NCBI RefSeq assembly: GCF_963677195.1
Contig: NZ_OY781918.1
Coordinates: 1,352,923-1,416,922, forward strand
Length of the DNA stretch: 64,000 nucleotides
Direction of reading: 5' to 3'
DNA from: an uncultured Marinifilum sp.
Lineage (GTDB): Bacteria > Bacteroidota > Bacteroidia > Bacteroidales > Marinifilaceae
The notes below the pieces were generated by a model. The model did no database searches, was not told the origin of the DNA, and worked only from the letters and a program-made list of their open reading frames with translations. The position numbers and the translations under genes were made by a program. Shown piece by piece: positions 37,623 to 46,424 of this stretch; position 1 is the stretch's first letter; the number at the start of each line of letters is the position of its first letter.

Positions 37623-39332
37623 ATGGAAAAGAGATGGGTAATAAATGAGCCTGGCGATGATGAAACGGTTGAGACTCTTATGGAATCATTAGGTGTTGAT
37701 CGTGTGATAGCCAATCTGTTAGTGCAGAGAGGAATCACTACTTTCGAGATGGCCAAGGCTTTCTTTCGCCCTAGTTTAGATGATTTACACGATCCTTTTC
37801 TAATGAAAGATATGGCTGAGGCAGTCGAACGCCTTGAAATTGCTATGGATAAACAAGAGCGCGTAATGGTGTATGGCGATTACGATGTTGATGGTACCAC
37901 TTCGGTTGCTTTAGTTTATACCTATTTAAAATCTCATTTCGATTATATTGATTATTATATTCCCGATCGTTATTCCGAAGGTTATGGGATATCAATTAAA
38001 GGAATAGACTATGCCGCCGAGAAAAATTATTCTCTTGTAATTGCTCTCGATTGTGGAATAAAAGCAAGCGATAAAGTTGCGTATGCCAAAGAAAAGGGAA
38101 TCGATTTTATTATCTGTGACCACCATACTCCAGATAAAATTTTGCCAAATGCTGTTGCTGTTCTTGATCCTAAAAGAGAAGATTGTGATTACCCATGCGA
38201 TGCACTTTCGGGTTGTGGCGTAGGTTTTAAGTTAATGCAGGGACTGGCCCAAAAAAAAGAGTGGAAATTTGAAACATTAATGCCGCTTTTAGATTTGTTA
38301 GCAGTTAGTATTGCTTCGGATATTGTGCCAATTACTGGAGAAAACAGAGTTCTTACCTATTTTGGTTTAAAACAATTGAACGAAAATCCAGGCTTAGGGC
38401 TAAAAACAATTCTTAAGTTGGCAGGAGTAACCAAAGATTTAGGAGTAAATGATATTGTCTTTAAAATAGGACCGAGAATTAATGCTGCTGGAAGAATACA
38501 ATCGGGTAATCGTGCGGTACAATTATTAATATCCGACAAAGAAGAAGCTGCAACTCTTATTGGTGATACCATTAATGATTTAAACGAAGATAGAAAAGAA
38601 CTAGATCATAGTATTACTGATGAGGCTCTCGATAGAGTAGCAAAGAATAAAACTTTACTGGCGAAAAAAAGTACTGTTTTATACGATTGCAACTGGCACA
38701 AAGGCGTAATTGGAATTGTGGCATCAAGAATGATCGAAACTTATTATAAGCCAACGGTTATTCTTACCGAGTCTAACGGCTTTGCAACAGGAAGTGCACG
38801 ATCGGTTGAGGGGTTTGATTTGTATCAGGCAATTTCGGCATGTAGCGATTTACTGGAAAATTTTGGAGGGCATAAATATGCTGCTGGATTAACTATGAAA
38901 ATTGAAAATGTTAGTGCTTTTCAGCAACGATTCGAAGAATATGTTTGTGAGAATATAAGCGATGATATGTTAGTACCGCAAATTAGCATTGATGCAAGCA
39001 TTAAATTATCGGATATTACTCCTAAGTTTTTTAGAATATTAAAGCAATTTGAACCTTTCGGACCAAAAAATATGACTCCTGTTTTTGTTAGCGAAAGAGT
39101 AGTTGATTACGGTTATAGTCGTCCGGTTGGTAGAAACAAAGAGCATTTAAAACTTTCTGTGGTTGATGACATACGTGAAGGCGATGTAAAAGGTGGAATT
39201 GCATTTTCTATGGGTAATATATATCCGAAAATTTCCAGCGGAACCCCTTTCGATGTTTGTTACTGTCTTCAGGAAAACGAATATATGGGAAAAGTGGAAA
39301 CCCAACTTATGGTTCGAGATATTAAATTCTAA
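37623..39332 (+). CDS. recJ: Single-stranded-DNA-specific exonuclease RecJ
   Basis: RecJ is a 5'-3' exonuclease of the DHH phosphoesterase superfamily used in recombination and mismatch repair. The 569-residue protein has the metal-binding motifs VYGDYDVDGTTS near residue 80 and CDHHTPD near 158. The DHHA1 domain follows with GFATGSARS and NFGGHKYAAGLTM, and an OB-fold-like C-terminal region completes it. I chose ATG 37623 over the TTG at 37617. It follows lipB by 23 bases and is probably co-transcribed. Confidence 0.96.
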   Translation: MEKRWVINEPGDDETVETLMESLGVDRVIANLLVQRGITTFEMAKAFFRPSLDDLHDPFLMKDMAEAVERLEIAMDKQERVMVYGDYDVDGTTSVALVYTYLKSHFDYIDYYIPDRYSEGYGISIKGIDYAAEKNYSLVIALDCGIKASDKVAYAKEKGIDFIICDHHTPDKILPNAVAVLDPKREDCDYPCDALSGCGVGFKLMQGLAQKKEWKFETLMPLLDLLAVSIASDIVPITGENRVLTYFGLKQLNENPGLGLKTILKLAGVTKDLGVNDIVFKIGPRINAAGRIQSGNRAVQLLISDKEEAATLIGDTINDLNEDRKELDHSITDEALDRVAKNKTLLAKKSTVLYDCNWHKGVIGIVASRMIETYYKPTVILTESNGFATGSARSVEGFDLYQAISACSDLLENFGGHKYAAGLTMKIENVSAFQQRFEEYVCENISDDMLVPQISIDASIKLSDITPKFFRILKQFEPFGPKNMTPVFVSERVVDYGYSRPVGRNKEHLKLSVVDDIREGDVKGGIAFSMGNIYPKISSGTPFDVCYCLQENEYMGKVETQLMVRDIKF

Positions 39333-39499
39333 TTTTTTTTTCGCATAATTATTATCTTTAATACTTCTTGGATTTTCTTTATTTGAACTATTCATTTTAG
39401 GTGCTATAAGCTATTTTACTAATGATTTTAAAATAGAGATATTTTCTTGTGAAATGTTAATTACGCACTCCTTTGCGTTGATTGATTGGTATTTTCGAC

Positions 39500-39530
39500 T
39501 TTGCCAATTCAAACTTACTTGTTATCTTTG
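39500..39530 (+). promoter_or_regulatory. Full-consensus Bacteroidota promoter of the uracil permease gene
   Basis: TTTG at 39500-39503, a 19-base spacer and TATCTTTG at 39523-39530 give an exact match to the Bacteroidota primary sigma-factor consensus TTTG-N19-TAnnTTTG. Transcription should start near 39537, about 24 bases before the ATG. Confidence 0.75.
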
Positions 39531-39560
39531 CGCCAATTTGAAAATTTTTAAATCCATTTT

Positions 39561-40796
39561 ATGAATCTATTTCAAAATCCTAATGAGCAGGGAATACAGA
39601 GCCCCGCCAAAAGAATTGTACTGGGAGTTCAGTTTTTATTTGTTGCCTTTGGAGCAACAGTGCTAGTCCCGTTATTAGTTGGTATTGACCCAGCAGTCGC
39701 ATTATTTACAGCAGGAATCGGAACCTTGATTTTTCATTTAATCACAAAAGGTATGGTTCCTGTTTTTTTGGGCAGTAGTTTTGCTTTTATTGCACCTATT
39801 GTTGCAGCAACTAAATTATATGGTTTACCAGGAACCTTATCGGGGTTAATTGCAGTTGGTTTGGTATACGGACTTGTTTCCGGTATTATCAAAGTTTGGG
39901 GATTACGAGTAATCGAGAAAATTTTTCCATCAATCGTGGTAGGTCCTGTTATTATGCTTATTGGTTTATCACTTGCTGATGTAGCTGTAGGTATGGCAAA
40001 AACAAATTGGGCAATTTCAACTGCTGCTTTATTAACAGCTATCGTTGTTGTTGTTTTTACAAAAGGAATGCTAAAATTAATTCCTGTATTTGCTGCAATT
40101 GTTGTAGGTTATCTTTTGTCAATTGTATTAGGCGAAGTCGATTTTACTCCAATTAAGGATGCTGCATGGTTTGCATTGCCAGAATTTGTTCGTCCCGAAT
40201 TAAATTGGAGTGCTGTAATTTATATGATACCAGTAGCTTTTGCACCAATTATAGAGCACGTAGGTGATATGTACGCTATTGGTGGAGTTGCAAATAAGCA
40301 GTTTGTGAAAAATCCTGGTTTAAACAGAACTTTATTAGGAGATGGTGTTGCTACAGCTTTCGCCGGATTTTTTGGTGGACCTCCAAATACAACTTATTCA
40401 GAGGTAACAGGAGCAATTGCACTTACAAAGGTTATAGATCCTCGTGTACTTAGAATATCAGCTATTACAGCATTGGTATTTTCTTTAATAGGAAAAGTGA
40501 GTGCTTTTCTAAAAACAATACCACAAGCGGTTTTAGGAGGTATAATGTTACTTCTGTTTGGCTTAATTGCAAGTATTGGTATTAAAACATTGATCGATGC
40601 TAAAACAGATTTTACAAAAACTAGAAATCAGGTAATTGTATCGGTTGTGCTAACAGTTGGTATTGGAGGAGCACAAATTACTTATGGTAATTTTTCTTTG
40701 GCAGGAATTGGTCTTGCATCGGTTGTAGGTGTTGTGTTAAACCTTATTTTACCAGATAAATCGAACCCTATAAAAGGAAGTGAAGTAGAAAAATAG
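39561..40796 (+). CDS. uraA: Uracil/xanthine family permease (NCS2)
   Basis: This is an inner-membrane nucleobase:proton symporter of the NCS2 family. The 411-residue protein has 12-14 spans. Its family signatures are QFLFVAFGATVLVPLLVGIDPAVALF near residue 28, PVFLGSSFAFIAPI near 70, and the substrate-binding segments PIIEHVGDMYAIG near 235 and FGGPPNTTYSEVTGAIALT near 273. The second set resembles UraA (EHIG..NTTYGEN), so uracil is the likely substrate. It has its own promoter and terminator. Confidence 0.87.
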   Translation: MNLFQNPNEQGIQSPAKRIVLGVQFLFVAFGATVLVPLLVGIDPAVALFTAGIGTLIFHLITKGMVPVFLGSSFAFIAPIVAATKLYGLPGTLSGLIAVGLVYGLVSGIIKVWGLRVIEKIFPSIVVGPVIMLIGLSLADVAVGMAKTNWAISTAALLTAIVVVVFTKGMLKLIPVFAAIVVGYLLSIVLGEVDFTPIKDAAWFALPEFVRPELNWSAVIYMIPVAFAPIIEHVGDMYAIGGVANKQFVKNPGLNRTLLGDGVATAFAGFFGGPPNTTYSEVTGAIALTKVIDPRVLRISAITALVFSLIGKVSAFLKTIPQAVLGGIMLLLFGLIASIGIKTLIDAKTDFTKTRNQVIVSVVLTVGIGGAQITYGNFSLAGIGLASVVGVVLNLILPDKSNPIKGSEVEK

Positions 40797-40841
40797 ATTA
40801 TATATTTCTAAACTTTACTTTAAAATACATATTTCACATAT

Positions 40842-40869
40842 AAAGCCCCTTTTGGGGCTTTATTATTTT
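40842..40869 (+). terminator. Terminator downstream of the uracil permease gene
   Basis: AAAGCCCC-TTTT-GGGGCTTT is a perfect 8-base hairpin followed by an AT-rich tail. It may also serve the convergent lipoprotein gene. Confidence 0.88.
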
Positions 40870-40920
40870 AGTTAAGTTAGGTAACTTGTTATTTCATAAG
40901 CTAAAAGGAATTACGAAAAA

Positions 40921-41766
40921 TTATTTTGAATATCTAAATTCATATCTTCCAAATTCGAAATTAGTTGTTTTTTCGTTGCGAGTAAAAAAGCCTTTGTTGT
41001 CGCATTTGCCATTGCCATAATTGTAAATGCACTGTTCGTTTTCTACAGAAAAATTAATTTCGCCTTGCGTTATAAACTCACATGCGCGACTTATTAACAA
41101 GGGTGTTAATATCTCAGCATTATATTCTCTTTTTTCTGAATTAACACCAAAGATTGTTCCACTAATAAAGAATTGATCATCCCACGGGTTATCTGTATCA
41201 AATCCTTCTATCCACTCTTTAGTTTTACTGCCATTTACAGTATATGTTTGTCCCGCTTCCGATTCAAATTTAATATCACGGTAAGTGATTGAAAAACGTA
41301 AGTTGTTACTTTCGCTAAAAGGGAGTGTTTCTAAATCGATAGAACCGGATATTTTTAAGTTATTAAAATAGAATTCTTCGAAATGTATAATTTGAATGCA
41401 ATTTGCTTTGGTGTATTCGCCAGAAATTGTAGTGTTAATTTTACCTTTTTTTTCGTGTCCAAGATAATCTAATTGATAATTTATGCCGTAATCTACAATA
41501 ATAGATTGAGTAGTATTTAGGGAGTTGCTGTAACTTACTTTTACCTTTGGAAACGAATCTTGCTTAGTTTCTATTCCTGTATTAATACTAAGAATGTTAT
41601 ATTCTACCTCGTTTAACAGGTTTTCGAGAATACAATTAATCATTGCATTTTCTTCCGTATTTACTGCATTGGTAGTTTTAATTTCAAGTTCATGTTTTGA
41701 TGTGTCACAAGCCATCATTAGAAATATAATGGCCAACATGTAGTATAATCCCTTTCCTGCTCTCAT
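40921..41766 (-). CDS. Putative lipoprotein, paralogue of the one at 577-1428
   Basis: The 281-residue protein starts with a short basic segment, a hydrophobic stretch (YYMLAIIFLMMA) and a cysteine at about residue 20 fitting a lipobox. Its mature part has IIVDYGINY, HEKKGKINTTISGEY, FEEFYFNNLKISGSI and a C-terminal NYGNGKCDNKGF block. The order and spacing of these blocks match the other lipoprotein in this window. The common pattern (DYG..., G..KGK, F..FY...I.G, YG.G.CD) is that of an uncharacterised Bacteroidota surface lipoprotein family. No enzymatic residues are evident. It stands alone. Confidence 0.75.
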   Translation of the reverse strand: MRAGKGLYYMLAIIFLMMACDTSKHELEIKTTNAVNTEENAMINCILENLLNEVEYNILSINTGIETKQDSFPKVKVSYSNSLNTTQSIIVDYGINYQLDYLGHEKKGKINTTISGEYTKANCIQIIHFEEFYFNNLKISGSIDLETLPFSESNNLRFSITYRDIKFESEAGQTYTVNGSKTKEWIEGFDTDNPWDDQFFISGTIFGVNSEKREYNAEILTPLLISRACEFITQGEINFSVENEQCIYNYGNGKCDNKGFFTRNEKTTNFEFGRYEFRYSK

Positions 41767-41946
41767 ATCTTTCTCTTTTGGGGTATAAGTTTGTGATATT
41801 TACGCAGTAAAAACTTAAAAGTTAGGATGAAAGTCTGTTAAAATGTTATGAATAAGTAGTTATTGATGATAAATATGCAGTCGTGAGTGTTTTGTTTTTT
41901 CTAGAAAGAATGTAAATCAGAACATTCTTATTGGTTCTTAAGTATG

Positions 41947-41981
41947 AAAAAACCCTTTTCGCAAGAAACGAAAAGGGTTTT
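41947..41981 (-). terminator. Terminator downstream of the purine permease gene
   Basis: AAAACCCTTTTCG pairs perfectly with CGAAAAGGGTTTT over a 7-base loop. On the minus strand it ends in a T-run and lies about 30 bases after the permease stop. Confidence 0.88.
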
Positions 41982-42012
41982 AAATATGTGTTGTTCTAAT
42001 TGAATAGAAAGA

Positions 42013-43311
42013 CTATACAAAGTAGAATTTGATTATAAATAGAATTGCAATTACAATCATTACTGGGCTTATTTCTTTGTAACGTCCGGTAAATAATTTT
42101 AAAGCAACAAATGATAACATTCCAAACACAATACCATCAGCAATACTGTAGGTAAGTGGCATCATAATAATACAAAGGAATGCTGGAATCGATTCTGTAA
42201 AATCATTTAAATCGATTTTCATAATTGGCGACATCATGAATAAACCAACAATAACTAAAGCTGGAGCCGTAGCTGCAGAAGGAATCATAATGAAAATAGG
42301 AGCAAATAACAATGCCAAGGCAAACATAACAGCAGTTGTTAAAGCAGTCATACCTGTTTTTCCACCTTCGGATACACCAGCAGCACTTTCAACATAAGTT
42401 GTAACCGTTGATGTTCCTAAAATAGATCCAAAGAAAGTTCCAATAGCATCGGCAAAAAGGGCTTGCTTGACACGGGGTACACGACCATCTTTGTCTAACA
42501 TATCAGCTTTAGAAGCTACACCAACTAAAGTTCCTACTGTATCGAACATATCAACAAAAAGGAATGTAAACAATACAATTGCCATATCGATAGTAAAAAT
42601 TTGCGAGAAATCGAACTGGAAGAAGATTGGAGATAATGATGGTGGTAAGCTTACAAACTGATAATTATCCGGCATGTGTGCAACTCCTAAAATAAGAGCT
42701 AAAACAGTTGAGAACAGAATACCAATAAGTAAAGATCCTTTTACATTTCTGGCGAAAAGAACTCCAGTTATTAAAATACCTACTAAACCAACAATAACAC
42801 TTGGATCTTTCATATTTCCAAGGCTAACTAGTGTTGCAGGATTATCAATAATAACGCCAGCACCTTTTAATCCGATGAATGCAATAAATAAACCGATACC
42901 AACAGATACGGCATGTTTAAGGTTTAAAGGAATAGAATTTACGATTAACTCACGAATATTAAAGGCAGTAAGAATTAAGAAGATAATACCTTCAAGAAAA
43001 ACTGCAGTTAAAGCAAATTGCCAGCTATAGCCCATTCCTAGAACTACGGTAAATGCAAAGAATGCATTCAATCCCATTCCTGGTGCTAGGGCAAAGGGTA
43101 ATTTTGCTACCAATGCCATAACTAAAGTTGCGATTACTGCCGATAAAGCCGTAGCTGTAAAAACAGCACCTTTATCCATTCCGGTAGCACTTAAAATATC
43201 AGGGTTAACCGCTAATATATACGCCATGGTCATAAAAGTGGTGATACCTGCAACAATCTCGGTACGAAGAGTGGATTTATTTCCGGTGATATTAAAAAAC
43301 TTATCTAACAT
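42013..43311 (-). CDS. AzgA-type adenine/guanine/hypoxanthine permease
   Basis: The 432-residue inner-membrane protein belongs to the AzgA-like branch of NCS2 transporters. Signatures are the N-terminal KSTLRTEIVAGITTFMTMAYIL, NPDILSATGMDKGAVFTATALSA, the PGMGLNAFFAF segment near residue 77, the DMFDTVGTLVGVA segment near 257, and TVTTYVESAAGVSEGG near 302. These are the substrate-binding regions of PbuG/PurP/GhxP-type purine transporters. It begins 18 bases after the DUF5020 channel gene, so the two are likely one transcript for uptake across both membranes. Confidence 0.9.
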   Translation of the reverse strand: MLDKFFNITGNKSTLRTEIVAGITTFMTMAYILAVNPDILSATGMDKGAVFTATALSAVIATLVMALVAKLPFALAPGMGLNAFFAFTVVLGMGYSWQFALTAVFLEGIIFLILTAFNIRELIVNSIPLNLKHAVSVGIGLFIAFIGLKGAGVIIDNPATLVSLGNMKDPSVIVGLVGILITGVLFARNVKGSLLIGILFSTVLALILGVAHMPDNYQFVSLPPSLSPIFFQFDFSQIFTIDMAIVLFTFLFVDMFDTVGTLVGVASKADMLDKDGRVPRVKQALFADAIGTFFGSILGTSTVTTYVESAAGVSEGGKTGMTALTTAVMFALALLFAPIFIMIPSAATAPALVIVGLFMMSPIMKIDLNDFTESIPAFLCIIMMPLTYSIADGIVFGMLSFVALKLFTGRYKEISPVMIVIAILFIIKFYFV

Positions 43312-43329
43312 GATGGTTTAGTTTTTGGA

Positions 43330-44004
43330 TTAGAAATTCCATTTTACAGCTAAAGTAGGACGAACTTCGAAATCGTCGCCTGCAAAGTTATTTGAGATTT
43401 CAATCTCACCACCTAAAGAAAGGTTTTTAGTAGCATTGTACCATAACTGAGGCTCAGTTAAGAATACTAGTTCATCTGATACACCAACAGCATCCTCGTC
43501 ACAATTTTCTGACCATAAATCAGCAAAACCTGAGAAAGTCATTTTTCCATCGAAAAAGTTCACATACCAAGTTCCTGTAATTTGGAAGTTTGCTTTACCA
43601 GCATCTTTAATAGCTTTGTAACCTGCATAAGTAGAGAATCCTGATTTAGCACCACCTTTTGCGTAGTTTAAACCGAAAATCCATGCATTGTTAATGGTAT
43701 AACCACCTTGAACATCTTCTGCAATTTTAAAATTACCTAATCCACCATTGTACTCAATGTGTAAACCAATTGGCATTTTTTCAGTTTTTAATACACGAGC
43801 AATCTCGAAATAACCTTGGTTAATTCCATTTTCTGCATCATAATCAAAATCTACAAATGTGAAAGTATTACCCCATTTGTCCATTTTAAACATCTCGAAA
43901 GTAGATGTGAATAGATCTCTGTCGAAATCGCGGTGTAACTGAAAATTTTGTGCGCTAGCAGCAAATGAAACAAGAACAGCGAAAATTACAATTAGTTTTT
44001 TCAT
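43330..44004 (-). CDS. DUF5020 family protein, Tsx-like outer-membrane channel
   Basis: The 224-residue protein has a clear signal peptide (KLIVIFAVLVSFAASAQ) and a mature part of alternating beta-strands ending in a terminal phenylalanine (AVKWNF), typical of outer-membrane barrels. Segments FQLHRDFDRDLFTSTFEMFKMDKWG and FTFVDFDYD resemble DUF5020, a family related to the nucleoside-specific Tsx channel. The gene immediately precedes a purine permease, which supports a role in nucleoside or nucleobase passage through the outer membrane. Substrate is inferred, not shown. Confidence 0.82.
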   Translation of the reverse strand: MKKLIVIFAVLVSFAASAQNFQLHRDFDRDLFTSTFEMFKMDKWGNTFTFVDFDYDAENGINQGYFEIARVLKTEKMPIGLHIEYNGGLGNFKIAEDVQGGYTINNAWIFGLNYAKGGAKSGFSTYAGYKAIKDAGKANFQITGTWYVNFFDGKMTFSGFADLWSENCDEDAVGVSDELVFLTEPQLWYNATKNLSLGGEIEISNNFAGDDFEVRPTLAVKWNF

Positions 44005-44061
44005 CTTAAAAATGATTGTTTAGTAAATAAAATTGGTTGCTTAAAAATAAAAATGGTTGTT

Positions 44062-44700
44062 TTAATTCTTTATAATATCGTTTAGATGATTGACCACAAT
44101 TGGGCAACCTGTCTGTTTTAATTTGTTGTAGGATTGATGGCCTGCTGCTATTAATATACATTGGCATCCTAACTTTTTGGCTACTTCGTAATCGTGAGTG
44201 GTATCGCCCAAAAGGCAAACCTCTTTAGCTTGTAACTTATATTTTTTTATCAGTTGTAAGCCGTTTTCGATTTTCGAACTTGCATATATATTGTCAATAC
44301 CCGAAATCTCATCAAAATAAGTAATGATATTTTCGTTTTGGGTAGATTGGTTTAGCATGTTTTGTTCCATTGCCGAAAGAATAAATTGTTTTTTTCCATT
44401 GGCCGAAAATTTCGATAATAGCTCTAGAGCTTCAGGGAAAATTTCAGATTGTGGCAATAGTGATGTATAATGCTGAATAAATTCTTTAGCTGCTTTGTCC
44501 CAATTTTCACGATTAAAATCGAAACCAACAGATTCATAATATTTTTTAACAGGAAAAGTAAATACTTCACGATATCTTTCTACCGATAGCAGAGGTAACT
44601 CTCTTTTCGAAAGCATTCTGTTTATGCATTCTACTCCAATCGATAAATCGTTTAGCAGAGTGCCATTGTAATCCCAAATTATAGCTTTACAATCTAACAT
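44062..44700 (-). CDS. HAD-superfamily hydrolase with an Asn at the second motif I position
   Basis: The 212-residue protein has HAD motif I as DYNGT (D10-Y-N12-G-T14), motif II as FILSA, the lysine near SSKIENGL, and motif IV as LLGDTTHDYEVA. It resembles phosphoglycolate-phosphatase-like family members. The usual second aspartate of DxDGT is Asn here; DWNGT-type variants exist in this group, so it is probably not a defect, but the general acid may be altered. The substrate is unknown. It overlaps the end of ybaK by seven bases and precedes the DUF5020 gene by 57 bases, so a link with nucleotide metabolism is possible. Confidence 0.8.
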   Translation of the reverse strand: MLDCKAIIWDYNGTLLNDLSIGVECINRMLSKRELPLLSVERYREVFTFPVKKYYESVGFDFNRENWDKAAKEFIQHYTSLLPQSEIFPEALELLSKFSANGKKQFILSAMEQNMLNQSTQNENIITYFDEISGIDNIYASSKIENGLQLIKKYKLQAKEVCLLGDTTHDYEVAKKLGCQCILIAAGHQSYNKLKQTGCPIVVNHLNDIIKN

Positions 44701-45185
44701 GCGCTTTCTTTTTTAGGATTTGATATTAAGGAAACAGTTGCTTTTGTTACCAATTGCAGATCGGCAGGATTTATTTTTATTTGCTTACCTCTTAAGCCTG
44801 CACTAATAAAAATATATTCCATGCTAAAAGCTGTTTCGTCTATAAAAAGAGGAAAATCTTTTTTCATTCCAAGAGGAGAGCAGCCACCACGAATGTAACC
44901 TGTGATTTCTTGAATATTTTTCATGGGAACCATGGCACATTTTTTATTCTTGCTAATTTGTGCAATGGATTTTAGGTTTAGTTCGGATGAACCAGGAATG
45001 CAGGCAACAATAACTCCAGTTTTGTCTCCAGAAAGTACAAGAGTTTTGTATATGTGTTGAATATGTTGTCCGGTTTTTTCAGCTACACGCTCTGCTCCCA
45101 ATTCGATTGGATCTACGTCGTAGTCGATAATTTCATATTCTATGTTTGCCCGATCTAAAATGCGAGCTGCATTTGTCTTTTTCAT
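44694..45185 (-). CDS. ybaK: Cys-tRNA(Pro)/Cys-tRNA(Cys) deacylase YbaK
   Basis: YbaK hydrolyses Cys-tRNA(Pro) mis-charged by prolyl-tRNA synthetase. The 163-residue protein has the family features KTNAARILDRANIEYE at the start, IYKTLVLSGDKTG with the catalytic lysine near residue 46, VACIPGSSELNLK, and GYIRGGCSPLGMKK. I chose ATG 45185. The longer frame to 45275 has 30 extra residues that the family lacks, and the promoter at 45273-45301 would start transcription inside it. It is translationally coupled to the HAD gene behind it. Confidence 0.92.
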   Translation of the reverse strand: MKKTNAARILDRANIEYEIIDYDVDPIELGAERVAEKTGQHIQHIYKTLVLSGDKTGVIVACIPGSSELNLKSIAQISKNKKCAMVPMKNIQEITGYIRGGCSPLGMKKDFPLFIDETAFSMEYIFISAGLRGKQIKINPADLQLVTKATVSLISNPKKESAC

Positions 45186-45272
45186 CCTTTCGTTTTTTGG
45201 CCCGATTATGAAAACTAAAGCTTTCGAATCGGGAATTACCAGTTTCCCAGATGATGGTTTTTTAATGAGCCG

Positions 45273-45301
45273 CAAAATTAGTAAAATTTTTAAAATACAA
45301 A
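45273..45301 (-). promoter_or_regulatory. Promoter of ybaK
   Basis: On the minus strand TTTG (complement of 45298-45301), a 17-base spacer and TAATTTTGC (complement of 45273-45280) form a good Bacteroidota promoter. A start near 45266 gives an 80-base leader and excludes the upstream alternative start. Confidence 0.6.
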
Positions 45302-45515
45302 ATTATTTCCTTCATGATTTAAATTAAAAATTTATAAAAACACCTAATTTAAAAGGTTTGCTTTATTTTAAAAGGGGGTAATTTTAATTTTTAATGAATT
45401 AAAATAGAGTAAAGTGCATTTTTTATGAGTAGTTTTTAATGCTAGTTAGGAAATTAAACTTTTTAATGATTTACTCTTATCTTACCTTTACACAAGAAAC
45501 TTAAGTTATATAATT

Positions 45516-46421
45516 GTGAAAGTAATAGAAGCTCATATCGTACCAAAAGGAGTTGATAGTATTAGATTACAAGATTATGCTCCAACAGTTTTTACTAGTA
45601 TTTCATCTTTTCAGGGTATAAAAAAAGCGATTAAAAGAGGAATGATTCGTGTTAATGGTCTGGAAGCTTCGACAGGTTTGTGGGTAAAGAGTGGTTTTAA
45701 AATTGAATTATGCGATTTGGAACTTCCCATTAGTAAAGTATATGAGCTAAGGCTCGAGGTAGTTTACGAGGACGATTATATTGCAATAATTAATAAACCG
45801 GGAGGAATTTCGGTTAGTGGAAATCAATTTAAAACGGTGAAAAATGCTTTGCCGTTTAATCTTCGTCCGTCGATGCGAAAAAATGCATTGCCGGTTTTTA
45901 ATCCGGTACATCGTATTGATAGTGCCACTTGTGGATTGCTTTTGGTGGCTAAAACTGCTGATGCAGCCGTTCACTTGGGAAATCAGTTTGCCAATCGAAA
46001 AATCAGAAAAAGATACAGTGCTGTTGTTGTTGGTTCTGTAGCCACAAAAGGAATTGTTGATATGCAAGTTGATGGGAAAGATGCTGTGAGTACCTACGAA
46101 TTGGTAAAAAAATCTCGTTCCATTAGAAATAAATTTTTGAGCTTGCTTAATTTATATCCGGAAACTGGTAGAACACATCAGTTGCGAATTCACATGGCAG
46201 GATTAGGAAATCCTATTTTAGGAGATAAGTTGTATGGTGTAGATAGAGAGATTTTGCGAGGTAAGGGTTTGTTTTTGTGCGCAGCGGGTTTAAAATTTGA
46301 GCATCCAAATACTGGAGAAGAAATGAATTTTTCCATCGATCCTCCCTATAAATTCGGTCGATTTATGGAGAAGGAGGAAAAGCGATGGGAAAAATATAAA
46401 TCAGAAATCGATCTTGCTTAA
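45516..46421 (+). CDS. RluA-family RNA pseudouridine synthase
   Basis: The 301-residue protein isomerises uridine to pseudouridine in rRNA or tRNA. It has an N-terminal S4-like RNA-binding region (IKKAIKRGMIRVNGLEA), then the RluA catalytic domain with IINKPGGISVSG near residue 90, the HRIDSATCGLLLVAKT motif containing the catalytic aspartate near residue 132, and PETGRTHQLRIHMAGLGNPILGD. The target site cannot be decided from sequence. The start is GTG, the only plausible start before the S4-like region. It converges on the thioesterase gene with a three-base gap. Confidence 0.88.
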   Translation: MKVIEAHIVPKGVDSIRLQDYAPTVFTSISSFQGIKKAIKRGMIRVNGLEASTGLWVKSGFKIELCDLELPISKVYELRLEVVYEDDYIAIINKPGGISVSGNQFKTVKNALPFNLRPSMRKNALPVFNPVHRIDSATCGLLLVAKTADAAVHLGNQFANRKIRKRYSAVVVGSVATKGIVDMQVDGKDAVSTYELVKKSRSIRNKFLSLLNLYPETGRTHQLRIHMAGLGNPILGDKLYGVDREILRGKGLFLCAAGLKFEHPNTGEEMNFSIDPPYKFGRFMEKEEKRWEKYKSEIDLA

Positions 46422-46424
46422 TTT

